From the NCBI RefSeq assembly GCF_002158905.1, contig NZ_CP021431.1:2536001-2600000 (forward strand): a stretch of 64,000 nucleotides of DNA. The letters run 5' to 3'. Below are positions 43,123 through 52,550 of this stretch, in pieces. The translations under genes and the position numbers were made by a program. The first letter of the stretch is position 1, and each line of letters starts with the position of its first letter. The DNA is from Yoonia vestfoldensis (GTDB lineage: Bacteria > Pseudomonadota > Alphaproteobacteria > Rhodobacterales > Rhodobacteraceae). The notes under the pieces are model-generated. The model was not told the DNA's origin. It saw nothing but the letters and a program-made list of their open reading frames with translations, and did not search any database.

Positions 43123-44421
43123 ATGACCAAATTGTACACACTTACCGCCTCCCTGATGATCAGCACCTGCCTCGCTGGCAATGCACTTGCTCAGGAGAGC
43201 TCTGCCCTGGACGCAGAAATTGCGGCCATCGAAAGTCAGATCAGCGAAGTTGACGGCACGATCGCCCGCTACGATGGTGGGTTAATCCGTATACTTGCAG
43301 AAAGCCGCCGTGAAGCGCTGCTACTGTTGCGTACGGTCGTCGAGGCTCGCAAAGAGGCTGATGCCGCAGGCGCGACCATCGAAGTCACCGTTCCAGCGGT
43401 TGAGCCAGATCCAGAGCGTGCCGAGCAACTGCTTGGCGAAATGGCCGCCCAACAGTTGCGCGTTGAAGCAGCCGAGCGCGAGGCGGCATCTGCGGGTGGT
43501 CTGATCCAGGCGGTTGCCCTAAGTCGTGTGGAAACCGAAAAGCTCACCCTCGCCCAGTTGCAGATGGCCTTTTTGCAGGCGCGTTATGGGATCGCATTTC
43601 CGGTGACGCCGAATGCAACTATGTCGGCACCATCGCGTCCAGATACCGAGGAACCAGCCACAACTACCGGAAGCGATGCGGTCATTGATACTGCACTACC
43701 CTGGGCGGACCCGGACCACCCCAGCGTCGATTATAGCCTCGCGCCGTTCGAACAGGCACATAAGGAGGGGGATCAGATTGCCGGCTGGTGGGTGATCAAT
43801 GAAGAACGCGCCGCAATCGATGACAGCCCGTCAGTGGTTGCAATAAACTACTCTGCCTATGACGCAGGCAGCTTCGGCGGTGTAACGGCTCTTATAGCCC
43901 AGTGTCGTGAGGGTGTGACCTCTATCGTGTTTATTCAGGATGACTTTGTGATGACCGCCACACGGCGAGACTCATTTGACATCACCTACCGCATCGACGA
44001 CGCGCCGGCACAATCCACCCGCTGGAGCGAGCTGACAAACAACAAAGGCGCTGGGTTATTCGGTACTGGATCAGAAGGCTTCATTCGTGAACTCTACGAT
44101 GCGGATAACTTTTTCATTCGTATAGCAGACGGCAACGGCCAGCGTCACGATGCTGAGTTTGATCTTGCAGGAGTTCAGGAAGCGATCGAGGCTGTAGCTG
44201 GCGCTTGTGGCTGGTCAACACTTGACCTCTCCCGCGACGACTACCGTGCCATACAGACCATGCTGAACGCTGGTGGCTTCGATCCGGGCACGCCAAACGG
44301 GGTTTTGGGGAATGGGTCTCGCAATGCCATGCATACTTTTCAGGAACAAAACGACTTGCCACCAACGGGTGCACCTGATCGCGCGGCGCTTGAGACCTTA
44401 TGGGTCCAGACGATCGACTAG
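43123..44421 (+). CDS. Secreted peptidoglycan-binding protein
   Basis: A 432-residue periplasmic protein with a signal peptide cleaved after 'NALAQ' (about 24), a coiled coil (about 26-150: 'LDAEIAAIESQISEVDGTIARYDGG', 'EARKEADAAGATIEVTVPAVE'), a linker rich in Thr/Pro, a domain of unknown type (about 180-365) and a C-terminal peptidoglycan-binding-1 domain (about 370-425, 'YRAIQTMLNAGGFDPGTPNGVLGNGSRNAMHTFQEQNDL'). It lies 27 bases after the lipoprotein gene and is probably co-transcribed. Confidence 0.82.
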   Translation: MTKLYTLTASLMISTCLAGNALAQESSALDAEIAAIESQISEVDGTIARYDGGLIRILAESRREALLLLRTVVEARKEADAAGATIEVTVPAVEPDPERAEQLLGEMAAQQLRVEAAEREAASAGGLIQAVALSRVETEKLTLAQLQMAFLQARYGIAFPVTPNATMSAPSRPDTEEPATTTGSDAVIDTALPWADPDHPSVDYSLAPFEQAHKEGDQIAGWWVINEERAAIDDSPSVVAINYSAYDAGSFGGVTALIAQCREGVTSIVFIQDDFVMTATRRDSFDITYRIDDAPAQSTRWSELTNNKGAGLFGTGSEGFIRELYDADNFFIRIADGNGQRHDAEFDLAGVQEAIEAVAGACGWSTLDLSRDDYRAIQTMLNAGGFDPGTPNGVLGNGSRNAMHTFQEQNDLPPTGAPDRAALETLWVQTID

Positions 44422-44499
44422 AGCCATGACAACAACGTTGGCCCACTTGGTGGGCTGGTGCCGTGAGCGCACTGCGGCAACACGAAAAGAAACGACATC

Positions 44500-44634
44500 A
44501 TGGAATTCATAATCGCAGGCGCCATCACCTTCGGTATCATCGGCCTCTTCGTTGATGGCGGCAAAGGCGCGCTCTGGGGGGCAATCCTCGGACCCTTTGG
44601 CTTGATCATTGCCGCCATTCTGAAAGGCAAGTGA
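44500..44634 (+). CDS. Small membrane protein (44 residues)
   Basis: An ATG at 44500 opens a 44-residue frame ending TGA at 44632-44634: '[20 protein letters not shown]' then '[14 protein letters not shown]'. It has two hydrophobic segments joined by a glycine-rich turn, and no ribosome site better than GAAAAGAAACGAC. The amino-acid make-up is protein-like and the codons match the genome. It follows the secreted protein by 79 bases. I do not recognise a family; it looks like a GlsB/YeaQ/YmgE-like transglycosylase-associated or YqaE-like small membrane protein. Confidence 0.6.
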   Translation: MEFIIAGAITFGIIGLFVDGGKGALWGAILGPFGLIIAAILKGK

Positions 44635-45096
44635 GTGGAGGTAGTACGCTAAAAAGCCGACCTGTCACTTCCGTCCAGATGTTTCATTTGCGGGTTAGCG
44701 TGGTTACCGTGAAGGGAAGCGAGTCAACATCGCCTTTCTGACGTGATCGGCCCATTGCGGCCGCTCGCCAAGGTGAGCGGCGCTGCGGCGCAGCTTCACC
44801 AGAGCGGCCATTCGTGCATCTTGCAGCATTTTATCAGCGAAAACGTCGGTAAGCGGACCCTTTTTGCTGCTAGCTGCAGGCGCGCAAGCTCTGTTTATGT
44901 CGGTGCCGCATTCGGTCTAAAGCGGAATGAAAACCGGTCCCGAGTGGTCTTACTACTCAGCATCAACGTGCATTGGGCACTCATTCATTTGGAGAAAAAT
45001 ACAGTGCAAATTCAGGATTCCAGCCCAGTCTCCCCTTTAGCAAATCGAGGGGCTGGCTCCTCGGAATTGCCGACGTCCTGTCGTCAATCCCATCTT
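44635..45096. other. Intergenic region; no gene seen
   Basis: Between the small membrane gene and the end of the catabolic operon. A 119-codon frame at 44743-45102 has an amino-acid make-up unlike a real protein and no ribosome site. No repeat, terminator or RNA is obvious. Confidence 0.4.
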
Positions 45097-46221
45097 TCAT
45101 AGATTGATCCAAACCGCGCCACCTTCGTGCGACCGAACACCGGCAGAGATAAAGCGCATACCCGCCAGCCCGTCAGTCACCGTCGGCAACATCGTCGCTT
45201 GATCCGGTTTTGCCCTTTCGCGAAACCTCCGAACCATTCCCGCGGCCTCTGTGTAAAGCGTGGCAAAGGCCTCAAGATAGCCTTCAGGGTGACCTGCCGG
45301 CAAACGGGATGCTGTGACCACCCCTTCACCGCCACGCCGCAAAGTCTGTGTGGGTTGGCCGATAGGCGTAAACTCCAGATCGTCGGGGTGCTCCTGATCC
45401 CACATCAAGCCCCCGGCATCGCCTACGACGCGGAGGCGCAGACCATTCTTTGTGCCCGGCGCTACTTGGCTTGCCCAGATCATGCCCTTGGCCCCGCCCT
45501 GGAACCGGAGCAGGAGTGCCGCATTGTCGTCAAGTGCCCGGCCAGGCACGAAAGCTGTCAGATCAGCCAGCAGGGCATGCGCTACAAGACCGGATACGAA
45601 GGTGGCAAGGTTGAAGGCATGGGTGCCGATATCTGCGATGCACCCGCCCGCCCCAGACTGCGCTGGGTCAGCGCGCCACGATGCCTGTTTCTGACCCCCA
45701 CGCTCGACCGGTTCAGCCAGCCAGTCCTGTAGATACTCTACCTGCACATGGCGCACGTGCCCGATACGGCCGGCCGCGACCAGAGCGCGCGCCTCGCGGA
45801 CCATCGGGTAGCCGGTGTAAGTTTGGGTCAGAATGAAGGGTATTCCGGTCTCTGCCACCAGAAGCACAAGCGCCTCTGCGTCTTTGACAGTCGTCGCAAG
45901 CGGCTTGTCGCAGATCACAGGAATCCCCGCGCGCAAAAAAGCCGTGGCGACTGGGACGTGCAAGTGATTGGGCGTGACGATCGCGACAGCATCGATGCAG
46001 TCTGGCCGTGCTGCCTCTGCTTTAGCCATTTCGACGAAGCTGCCATAGCTGCGCTCTGCCGCAATCCCCAACTCTGCCGCTGACGTAGCCGCCCGTTTAG
46101 GATCAGATGAGAAGGCCCCTGCTACCAGTTCCCAGTGGCCGTCGAGCCGCGCCGCAATGCGATGCACTCCGCCGATAAAGGCGCCCCTGCCCCCACCCAC
46201 CATCCCGAGTTTCAGGGTCAT
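45097..46221 (-). CDS. Gfo/Idh/MocA-family oxidoreductase (last gene of the catabolic operon)
   Basis: A 374-residue NAD(P)-dependent dehydrogenase. The Rossmann motif 'KLGMVGGGRGAFIGGVHR' is at residues 5-22, 'ICDKPLATT' (catalytic Lys) near 102 and 'GGCIADIGTHAFNLATF' (catalytic Asp/His) near 190. It probably oxidises a sugar or cyclic polyol. It overlaps the isomerase before it by 4 bases (ATGA) and is the last of eight genes. No substrate-specific residue can be named. Confidence 0.88.
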   Translation of the reverse strand: MTLKLGMVGGGRGAFIGGVHRIAARLDGHWELVAGAFSSDPKRAATSAAELGIAAERSYGSFVEMAKAEAARPDCIDAVAIVTPNHLHVPVATAFLRAGIPVICDKPLATTVKDAEALVLLVAETGIPFILTQTYTGYPMVREARALVAAGRIGHVRHVQVEYLQDWLAEPVERGGQKQASWRADPAQSGAGGCIADIGTHAFNLATFVSGLVAHALLADLTAFVPGRALDDNAALLLRFQGGAKGMIWASQVAPGTKNGLRLRVVGDAGGLMWDQEHPDDLEFTPIGQPTQTLRRGGEGVVTASRLPAGHPEGYLEAFATLYTEAAGMVRRFRERAKPDQATMLPTVTDGLAGMRFISAGVRSHEGGAVWINL

Positions 46222-47276
46222 TCCGCAATCCCCAGCATGGCACACAGCGCCGTACGATCAACCTGTCCGCCCGCAAAGTCATCGAACGCCTGGCCCGTCA
46301 CCTCAATCAGATGCTGCTTAATGAACGGCGCTCCCTCAGCCGCCCCTTGCACAGGGGACTTGAGGAAACACTCCCACTCCATCACCGCCCAGCCGCGATA
46401 ACCGTGCTGCGTTAGTTTTGTGAAGATAGCGCCGAAATCAACCTGCCCATCTCCAAGACTGCGAAATCGTCCCGCCCGGTCGGACCAGGCAGAATAGCCG
46501 GAATAGACACCTTGCCGACCGTCTGGTCGAAACTCGGCATCCTTTACGTGAAAGGCCGAAATGCGGTCATGATAGAGGTCAATGAAGGCCAGATAATCCA
46601 TGGCCTGCAGTAAGAAATGTGATGGGTCATAGTTGATCCGAGCACGCGGATGTTCTGCCACAGCCGATAGGAACCTTTCCCAGCTCGCGCCGTCAAAGAC
46701 ATCTTCGCCGGGATGCAATTCAAAACCGATATCGACGCCGACCTCGTCGTAGGCATTCAAGATCGGCGTCCAACGGCGGGCAAGCTCGGCAAATGCTTCG
46801 TCGATCAAACCGGCTGGTCGCTGTGGCCATGGGTAAAGGAAGGGAAAAGCCAGCGACCCGGTGAAGCTCACCGTCCCAGAAAGCCCAAGTTTGCGAGCGG
46901 CCCGTCCGGCACTGATGACCTGTGCCACCGCCCAATCCTGTCGTGCCTGCCTGTTACCTTTCACCGCTTCGGGCGCAAATGCTTCGAAGGCCGCGTCATA
47001 GGCCGGATTTACGGCAACCAGTTGGCCCTGCAGATGGGTCGAAAGCTCGGTAATCTCCACGCCTGCCTCGAAGCAGACACCCACAACCTCGTCAGCATAG
47101 GTCTGGCTTTCCGCGCAAAGATCCAGATCAAACAGCCGCCGATCCCATGTCGGGATCTGAACCCCTTTGTAGCCCAGCCCCGCTGCCCACTTCGTGATAG
47201 CGGGCAGACTATTGAAAGGCGCGGCGTCAGACGCGAACTGAGCGAGAAATATGCCTGGTCCCCTCATCGCGGTCAT
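46218..47276 (-). CDS. Sugar phosphate isomerase/epimerase-like TIM barrel
   Basis: A 352-residue AP-endonuclease-2-fold protein: 'LGYKGVQIPTWDRRLFDL' near residue 34, 'IGFELHPGEDVFD' (metal Glu/His) near 180, 'NYDPSHFLLQAMD' near 208, 'ISAFHVKDAEF' near 240 and 'AVMEWECFLKS' near 303, the usual metal-ligand set. It has an extra N-terminal region. It follows the ABM gene with a 4-base overlap and probably isomerises or dehydrates the keto product of the dehydrogenases. Confidence 0.87.
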   Translation of the reverse strand: MTAMRGPGIFLAQFASDAAPFNSLPAITKWAAGLGYKGVQIPTWDRRLFDLDLCAESQTYADEVVGVCFEAGVEITELSTHLQGQLVAVNPAYDAAFEAFAPEAVKGNRQARQDWAVAQVISAGRAARKLGLSGTVSFTGSLAFPFLYPWPQRPAGLIDEAFAELARRWTPILNAYDEVGVDIGFELHPGEDVFDGASWERFLSAVAEHPRARINYDPSHFLLQAMDYLAFIDLYHDRISAFHVKDAEFRPDGRQGVYSGYSAWSDRAGRFRSLGDGQVDFGAIFTKLTQHGYRGWAVMEWECFLKSPVQGAAEGAPFIKQHLIEVTGQAFDDFAGGQVDRTALCAMLGIAE

Positions 47277-47584
47277 GTCTGACTCGCCATATCCGAAAGC
47301 ATCTTCAAAGGCCGGATTTCAACAGGCCGGGCCAGCAACCTTTCAAGCTGAGAAAACAGCGGCGCAAGGTGGGGCATGGCCATATGCTCGTCCAGATCAG
47401 CCTGTGTCTGCCAGTTTTCATAAAAAACAAAGCAGCACGGATCGCTGGGATCGACATGGAAGTCATAGTTGAGGCAACCGGGTTCGGTCCGAGTCGGGGC
47501 CACTTGGGCGCTTAGCAGCGCCTGCAGCTCGTCGCGGGTTTCCGGCTTGGCGATGACGGTGCCAATGATGGTGACATGGGTCAT
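47273..47584 (-). CDS. ABM-domain (antibiotic biosynthesis monooxygenase-like) protein
   Basis: A 103-residue protein with 'VTIIGTVIAKPETRDELQALLSAQVAPTRTEPGCLNYDFHVDPSDPCCFVFYENW', the ABM/putative quinol monooxygenase pattern. In many sugar operons of this kind it acts as a small oxygenase or cofactor-independent redox helper; its role here is unknown. It lies 4 bases after the permease gene. Confidence 0.85.
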   Translation of the reverse strand: MTHVTIIGTVIAKPETRDELQALLSAQVAPTRTEPGCLNYDFHVDPSDPCCFVFYENWQTQADLDEHMAMPHLAPLFSQLERLLARPVEIRPLKMLSDMASQT

Positions 47585-47588
47585 GACT

Positions 47589-48542
47589 TCACCGTTTCTG
47601 GCTCAGGGCGACAGCAATGATAATGATGCCACCCCGCGCGATCAGTTGCTGGCTGAACTCCAGCCCAAACAGTATCAGCCCGTTGTTAATCAAACCGATC
47701 ATCATCGCACCTACAATCGTGCCTATGACTGTGCCTTTGCCGCCAAACAGGCTGGTGCCTCCCAGAACCGCTGCTGCGATGACCGAAAGCTCATCGCCCT
47801 CGCCCAGCTGAAAGCGGCCCGACTGCAGTCGCCCGGCATAAAGCATCCCGGCCAGAGCGGCAGCACAGGAGGACAGAACCAGCACCTTCATCTTGATGTT
47901 GGCAGTATCGATGCCGGAATAGCGCGCGGCGGTCTCGCCACCACCGGTGGCCAGCACTCGACGGCCAAATCCTGACCGACGCAGCACAATGTGTCCCAAG
48001 CCCCCCAGCACTGCGATCCAGACAAGGAGCACCGGGATCGGCCCCATGGAACCGCCGCCGAACAGCCAAGAATAGCCGGGCGACAAAATAGGCACGGCAG
48101 CGGTGTCGGAAATCCACATCGCTACCCCCTTGGCGATGCCCATCATCGCAAGGGTCGTCAGAAACGAAGGGATCCCGATGCGGGTTGTCAGCCATCCGTT
48201 GAACATGCCGACCGCGAGGCCGGTGGCAATACCTGCCGCGACCCCACCGATCGGGCCCGCTACGGCGATGGCCATAGCAACGGTTACCGTCGTCAACCCG
48301 GCAACCGCACCTACGGAAAGGTCAATCTCTCCAGCCGACAGAACGAAGGTCATTGCGATCGCCATGACGGCAATCATCGCCGTCTGCCTTACGATGTTCA
48401 GCAAGTTGTTGGGGTTCAGGAATCCCTTGTCGCTCAACGTCACCGCGAAGATCAGAAAGATCACGACAAAGCCGATGTAGATGATGTTCTGCCGCCAATT
48501 CGCGAACAGGTTCCTGCTGGGGGCTGATACTGCATTAGCCAT
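47589..48542 (-). CDS. ABC transporter permease, ribose (RbsC) type
   Basis: A 317-residue inner-membrane protein with eight to ten hydrophobic segments, e.g. 'IIYIGFVVIFLIFAVTLSDKGF', and 'SAGEIDLSVGAVAGLTTVTVAM' (the conserved EIDLSVG turn), and 'AAAVLGGTSLFGGKGTVIGTIVGAMMIG' near the end. It forms the sugar channel as a homodimer. It overlaps the ATPase gene by 8 bases. Which sugar it takes is not decided by sequence. Confidence 0.9.
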   Translation of the reverse strand: MANAVSAPSRNLFANWRQNIIYIGFVVIFLIFAVTLSDKGFLNPNNLLNIVRQTAMIAVMAIAMTFVLSAGEIDLSVGAVAGLTTVTVAMAIAVAGPIGGVAAGIATGLAVGMFNGWLTTRIGIPSFLTTLAMMGIAKGVAMWISDTAAVPILSPGYSWLFGGGSMGPIPVLLVWIAVLGGLGHIVLRRSGFGRRVLATGGGETAARYSGIDTANIKMKVLVLSSCAAALAGMLYAGRLQSGRFQLGEGDELSVIAAAVLGGTSLFGGKGTVIGTIVGAMMIGLINNGLILFGLEFSQQLIARGGIIIIAVALSQKR

Positions 48543-50103
48543 GTGTGGCTTCCTTTGCGGTCAGAGCTTTCTGGATCTCGATCTGCAGGCGCCGCTCGGC
48601 AGCTTGCAGGGCATGTTCGGGGTTGGTCTCGGTCGGATCATCTAGATCGGCACGGTCCAGCATCTGATGTGCGCGGCCATCGGCCATCACCAAAATCCTG
48701 TCACAGGCGGTCAGAAGTTCCGAAAGCTCGGATGAGATCACCAGCACCCCTTTGCCCGCCATCGCAAGGTCGCGCACCAAGCGGATGATTTCGGATTTCG
48801 ATCCGATGTCGATACCAGCGGTGGGCTCATCCAAAATCAGGATGTCGGGGTCAGTGGCCAGCCATTTCCCGATGACGACTTTCTGCTGATTGCCGCCCGA
48901 AAGTGTAGAGACAGCATGATCCCGACTGGCCGTCTTGACTGACAGACGCTGGATCATCTTGTCGGTTATCTCGCGGGCTTGGATCCGATCCACAAGACCA
49001 CCTTTAGTGATGCGGCCCAGAACGGCCATGACCATATTGTCGGCAACGCTGTGGGCAGGGATAATTCCTTGCGTGGCGCGGGCTTCGGGCACCAGTGCCA
49101 CCCCTTCGGCAATCGCATCTGATGGACTGCGGATCTGCACCGCGCGGCCATTGATGGCGATCTCGCCCGCGACGGCAGGTTCAATCCCCGCGATCACCCG
49201 CGCCAGCGCCGAGCGGCCTGAGCCGAGAAGCCCTGCCAACCCCAGCACTTCACCCCGATGGAGAGTAAAGCTGACGTTTTCGGGCTTGTGCGGCCCAGAG
49301 ACGGCCTTCAGTTCTAGCAACGCATCGCCTTTAGTCACCTCGCCGCGCAAGACATCAGCAAACCCCTTTGATCGTCTCCCGACAATATGTTCGATCATTG
49401 TGTCAACATGCAGATCCACCATTGGCGCCGTGATTACGTGACGCCCGTCGCGCAGGATCGTGGCGCGGTCCGCGATGCGGGCAATTTCATCCATCCTGTG
49501 ACTGACATAGATGATCGCCACACCCTTGGCCTTCAGCTTACGCAGGAATACGAACAACCGTTCTACATCTGAAACGGCCAGTGCAGTCGATGGTTCATCG
49601 AGGATCAGGACCCTTGCGTCCTGGCTGATAGCCTTGGCAATTTCTGTCAACTGCTTCTGCCCAGCTCCCAAATCCCCCACTAGGGCACGGGGGTTTACCT
49701 CCACTTCCAGCATCTTGAATATCGCTTCAGCGCGGCGGATAGAGTCGGCGTCGTCGATCAAGCCGCGCGCATCGCGGGCCTCGCGTGTCAGAAACACGTT
49801 CTGCGCCACGGTCAGGGTAGGAACCAGTGACATTTCCTGAAAGTTCATCGCTACGCCCGCAGCACGGGCCGCTTCGGGCGTAGCACCGGCAAGTTTCTGG
49901 CCCGCCACCTCTACAGTGCCTTCATCGGCGCTATGCACCCCGTTCAGCACTTTTAGGATAGTCGATTTTCCAGCCCCGTTACCGCCCAGCAAGGCATGGA
50001 CCTCGCCCTCCAGAACTTCTAGGTCGACGTTGTCTAACGCCCGTACGCCGCCGAAGGATTTGGAGATCCCAGTCATGCGAACTGCAGCAACAGGGGTGGT
50101 CAT
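48535..50103 (-). CDS. ABC transporter ATP-binding protein, ribose (RbsA) type
   Basis: A 522-residue protein with two ABC domains: Walker A 'LGGNGAGKST' (about 40) and 'LGSGRSALARV' (second, degenerate), signature 'LGAGQKQLTEIAKAISQ' in the first and 'LSGGNQQKVVIGKWL' in the second, with Walker B 'VLILDEPSTAL' and 'ILILDEPTAGID'. It drives uptake with the permease and the periplasmic binding protein of the same operon. The start at 50103 is used; the preceding codons are unlike the family. Confidence 0.92.
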   Translation of the reverse strand: MTTPVAAVRMTGISKSFGGVRALDNVDLEVLEGEVHALLGGNGAGKSTILKVLNGVHSADEGTVEVAGQKLAGATPEAARAAGVAMNFQEMSLVPTLTVAQNVFLTREARDARGLIDDADSIRRAEAIFKMLEVEVNPRALVGDLGAGQKQLTEIAKAISQDARVLILDEPSTALAVSDVERLFVFLRKLKAKGVAIIYVSHRMDEIARIADRATILRDGRHVITAPMVDLHVDTMIEHIVGRRSKGFADVLRGEVTKGDALLELKAVSGPHKPENVSFTLHRGEVLGLAGLLGSGRSALARVIAGIEPAVAGEIAINGRAVQIRSPSDAIAEGVALVPEARATQGIIPAHSVADNMVMAVLGRITKGGLVDRIQAREITDKMIQRLSVKTASRDHAVSTLSGGNQQKVVIGKWLATDPDILILDEPTAGIDIGSKSEIIRLVRDLAMAGKGVLVISSELSELLTACDRILVMADGRAHQMLDRADLDDPTETNPEHALQAAERRLQIEIQKALTAKEATHG

Positions 50104-51266
50104 TTTACCGATTCCCACTTGCCGGTTTCGCCCGAACGCAACATGGCATCGGCAACCAGCTCGGTCAAAAGCCCGTCTTCAAAGTTGGGGCTGGGCTGCT
50201 CGCCAGAGGCGATAGCGCTGAAGAAGTCGAAACATTCCACGATCTTCGTCTCAGAATAACCGATGCCCAAGCCCGGAATCGGCCACAAGCCATTTCCGTA
50301 GGGGTGCGCTGGGCCAGTATAGATCGTGCGGAACCCGCGCGCATCCGCCGGATCGTCGGCGAACATGACCTGCAATTCGTCACGGCGTTCGTAGTTAAAG
50401 TGGATCGACCCTTTGGTGCCGTGGATTTCGAGCGTGATAAAGTTATTGCGGCCCCAGGCATTCCGCGTCGCCTCAAGACTCCCGATGGCACCGCCATCAA
50501 AGCGCAGCATCGAGATCACCTCGTCGTCGACATCCACCGGCGCGCGCTCTACATCGGCAGCCTTTTCCGACGCACCCAGCTTATCGACGCCGCCTTGTTG
50601 GATCGGGCGCGTTTCCACATAGGTCTTGGTCATGGCGATCACCTCAGCGATGGGGCCGACAAGATAGTGCGCCAGATCGACGACATGGGTGCCGATATCG
50701 CCCACCGCGCCAGAGCCCGCGATCTTTTTCTGGAACCGCCACGACAGCGGGCCATTCTCATCAGCCGACCAGTCTTGCAGATAGGTGCCACGGAAATTCA
50801 GGATGCGACCGATGCGGCCTTCTTCGATGAATTTCTTCGCCAAAGCCACGGCGGGCGTGCGGCGGTAGTTGAATGCAACCATGTGGATTATACCTGCGGC
50901 CTTGGCCGCTTCGGTCATCGCGCGAGCCTCTTCAACAGTGCGCGCGAGGGGTTTCTCGCAGATTATGTGCTTGCCCGCTTTTGCAGCCGCGATGGCGATT
51001 TCGGCGTGGACGTTGTTCGGGGTGCAGATATCCACGACGTCAATATCTGGCCGGTTTATCACGGCACGCCAGTCGCTGCTGGCCTCGTCGAAGCCGAAGC
51101 GTTGACGCGCCTCTTCGGCTGCTCCATCAGTAATATCAACCACGATCTTGCGGTGCGGAATGGCCGGGGCGGGCCAGAAGAACATTGGCATCGACGCATA
51201 GGCCATGGCGTGCGCCTTGCCCATGAACCCGCCGCCGATCATGGCGACATTCATCACTTTAGTCAT
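50100..51266 (-). CDS. Gfo/Idh/MocA-family oxidoreductase
   Basis: A 388-residue NAD(P)-dependent dehydrogenase: 'NVAMIGGGFMGKAHAMAY' near residue 5, 'IICEKPLARTVEEAR' (Lys near 103) and 'GAVGDIGTHVVDLAHYLVG' (Asp/His near 187). It is longer than the second dehydrogenase and probably oxidises the imported sugar or polyol. The ATG at 51266 follows GGAG-like bases. It overlaps the ATPase start by 4 bases (ATGA). Confidence 0.9.
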   Translation of the reverse strand: MTKVMNVAMIGGGFMGKAHAMAYASMPMFFWPAPAIPHRKIVVDITDGAAEEARQRFGFDEASSDWRAVINRPDIDVVDICTPNNVHAEIAIAAAKAGKHIICEKPLARTVEEARAMTEAAKAAGIIHMVAFNYRRTPAVALAKKFIEEGRIGRILNFRGTYLQDWSADENGPLSWRFQKKIAGSGAVGDIGTHVVDLAHYLVGPIAEVIAMTKTYVETRPIQQGGVDKLGASEKAADVERAPVDVDDEVISMLRFDGGAIGSLEATRNAWGRNNFITLEIHGTKGSIHFNYERRDELQVMFADDPADARGFRTIYTGPAHPYGNGLWPIPGLGIGYSETKIVECFDFFSAIASGEQPSPNFEDGLLTELVADAMLRSGETGKWESVK

Positions 51267-51341
51267 TTTCAGTCTCCGTGGCTGAGGGAGAGGCATCGGT
51301 TGGGCCAGGAAATAATCTGCCGAGCCGAAGACTCAGATGTC

Positions 51342-51362
51342 GCGCGGGGATTATCCCCGCGC
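51342..51362 (-). promoter_or_regulatory. RNA hairpin between binding-protein and dehydrogenase genes
   Basis: A perfect 9-base G+C-rich stem (51342-51350 with 51354-51362) with a 3-base loop, just after the binding-protein stop and not followed by a T run. Such hairpins often stabilise the upstream binding-protein mRNA, so that the binding protein is made in excess over the transporter. Confidence 0.5.
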
Positions 51363-51370
51363 CACAGTGA

Positions 51371-52492
51371 TCATTGCATCAACGACTTGATGTTGTCGGT
51401 CGCTTCGGCGGAGTAGACTTGCGTCCAGGCTTCCAGCAAGTTTTCCCTTGTGACGGGGAGCGCGGGCAGTGCTACAAATGCCGGGGCCTCTTTCCCCAAA
51501 AGTGCGTAGCCAGCCAGTTTGGCCTCGACGATACCCGCATCATAAGGACGCTGCGCACCAAGACCCTGAATAAAGCCGTCTTGTGCCATGTTAATCGCCA
51601 CGTTTTCACCAAGGTCCACGGTTGTGATGACCAGATCATCCCGCCCTGCCGACCTTGCGGCGGAAATCACGCCTTCAGCGGGCACGTCCCAGACAGCCCA
51701 AATACCGTTGATCGACTGGTTTGATATCAACATCGCCCCAGCTGCCTTTTCCGCGTCGCCAGAAAAGTCCGGCCCGCCGATCCCTTGTTCTGCCACGATC
51801 CTAATTTCGGGGTAATCGCTGGTGATAGTCGCCTTGAAGGCATCGTAGCGCTGCTTGGTCACGAAGAAATCGGCGGCGTGATAGACAAGACCGATATCCC
51901 CACCGTCCGGCCCTAGGGCCTTGGCCATCAGATGTGCTGCGGCGACGCCGTTGCCGTAATTGTCCGCCGAGACGACTGAGACAAAGTCCTCACCGGCCAC
52001 AAAACCGGTCGGCACGTTGTCCATGAATACCAAATGGACCCCTGCCTCGGACGCTGCACGATAGGCCGCCGCAGTGGCGGTGGGGTCAGCGGGGATCGAC
52101 ACGATGATGTCTGGTTCTTGCGCCATAATGGTTTCTAGGTCGCTGACCTGCTTTTCCGGTTTAAACCCAGCATCGGTAACCGCGATCACTTCGATGCCCA
52201 TCGCGGCAAACTGCGTCTCCAGCCCGTTAATCTGGGCGCGAGACCAGTCATTGCCACCGTAGTGCATGACGATGGCGGCGGTGGCCCCCATCGCCCGGAT
52301 CTGAGCCATTTCCTCGTCGCTGAGGACAACGGTTGACGGCGCCGTCGGCTCTTCGCCGTTCGGTCCCTTGGATAGCACAGTTTCCTGTAGCGCGGCCAAG
52401 GCTGCGTCAGGGTCGGCGAAGGCGGGGGCGCCCAGCCCGAAGGCCAGCGCAAAGGCGGTAGCCGAACCTAAAAGAACACGTCGATTGAGCAT
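51371..52492 (-). CDS. Periplasmic sugar-binding protein of an ABC transporter
   Basis: A 373-residue substrate-binding protein with signal peptide 'MLNRRVLLGSATAFALAFGL' and likely cleavage after 'APAFA' (about residue 26). Ribose/galactose-type fold: 'IVMHYGGNDWSRAQINGLETQF', 'DIIVSIPADPT', 'VFMDNVPTGFVAG', 'DLGENVAINMAQDG'. It delivers the substrate to the RbsC/RbsA pair. It has a close signal-less relative at 54963 (see findings). Confidence 0.92.
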   Translation of the reverse strand: MLNRRVLLGSATAFALAFGLGAPAFADPDAALAALQETVLSKGPNGEEPTAPSTVVLSDEEMAQIRAMGATAAIVMHYGGNDWSRAQINGLETQFAAMGIEVIAVTDAGFKPEKQVSDLETIMAQEPDIIVSIPADPTATAAAYRAASEAGVHLVFMDNVPTGFVAGEDFVSVVSADNYGNGVAAAHLMAKALGPDGGDIGLVYHAADFFVTKQRYDAFKATITSDYPEIRIVAEQGIGGPDFSGDAEKAAGAMLISNQSINGIWAVWDVPAEGVISAARSAGRDDLVITTVDLGENVAINMAQDGFIQGLGAQRPYDAGIVEAKLAGYALLGKEAPAFVALPALPVTRENLLEAWTQVYSAEATDNIKSLMQ

Positions 52493-52550
52493 AATTTCTT
52501 CCTCCCAGAGAAGAGATGGGGGGTCACCCCCCCGGTAAAGGGCCTGGCTG

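Noticed and set aside
44743..45102. Plus-strand frame of 119 codons after the envelope genes
   Set aside because: No ribosome site and low-quality composition (many Ser, Arg, Cys); looks like non-coding DNA.
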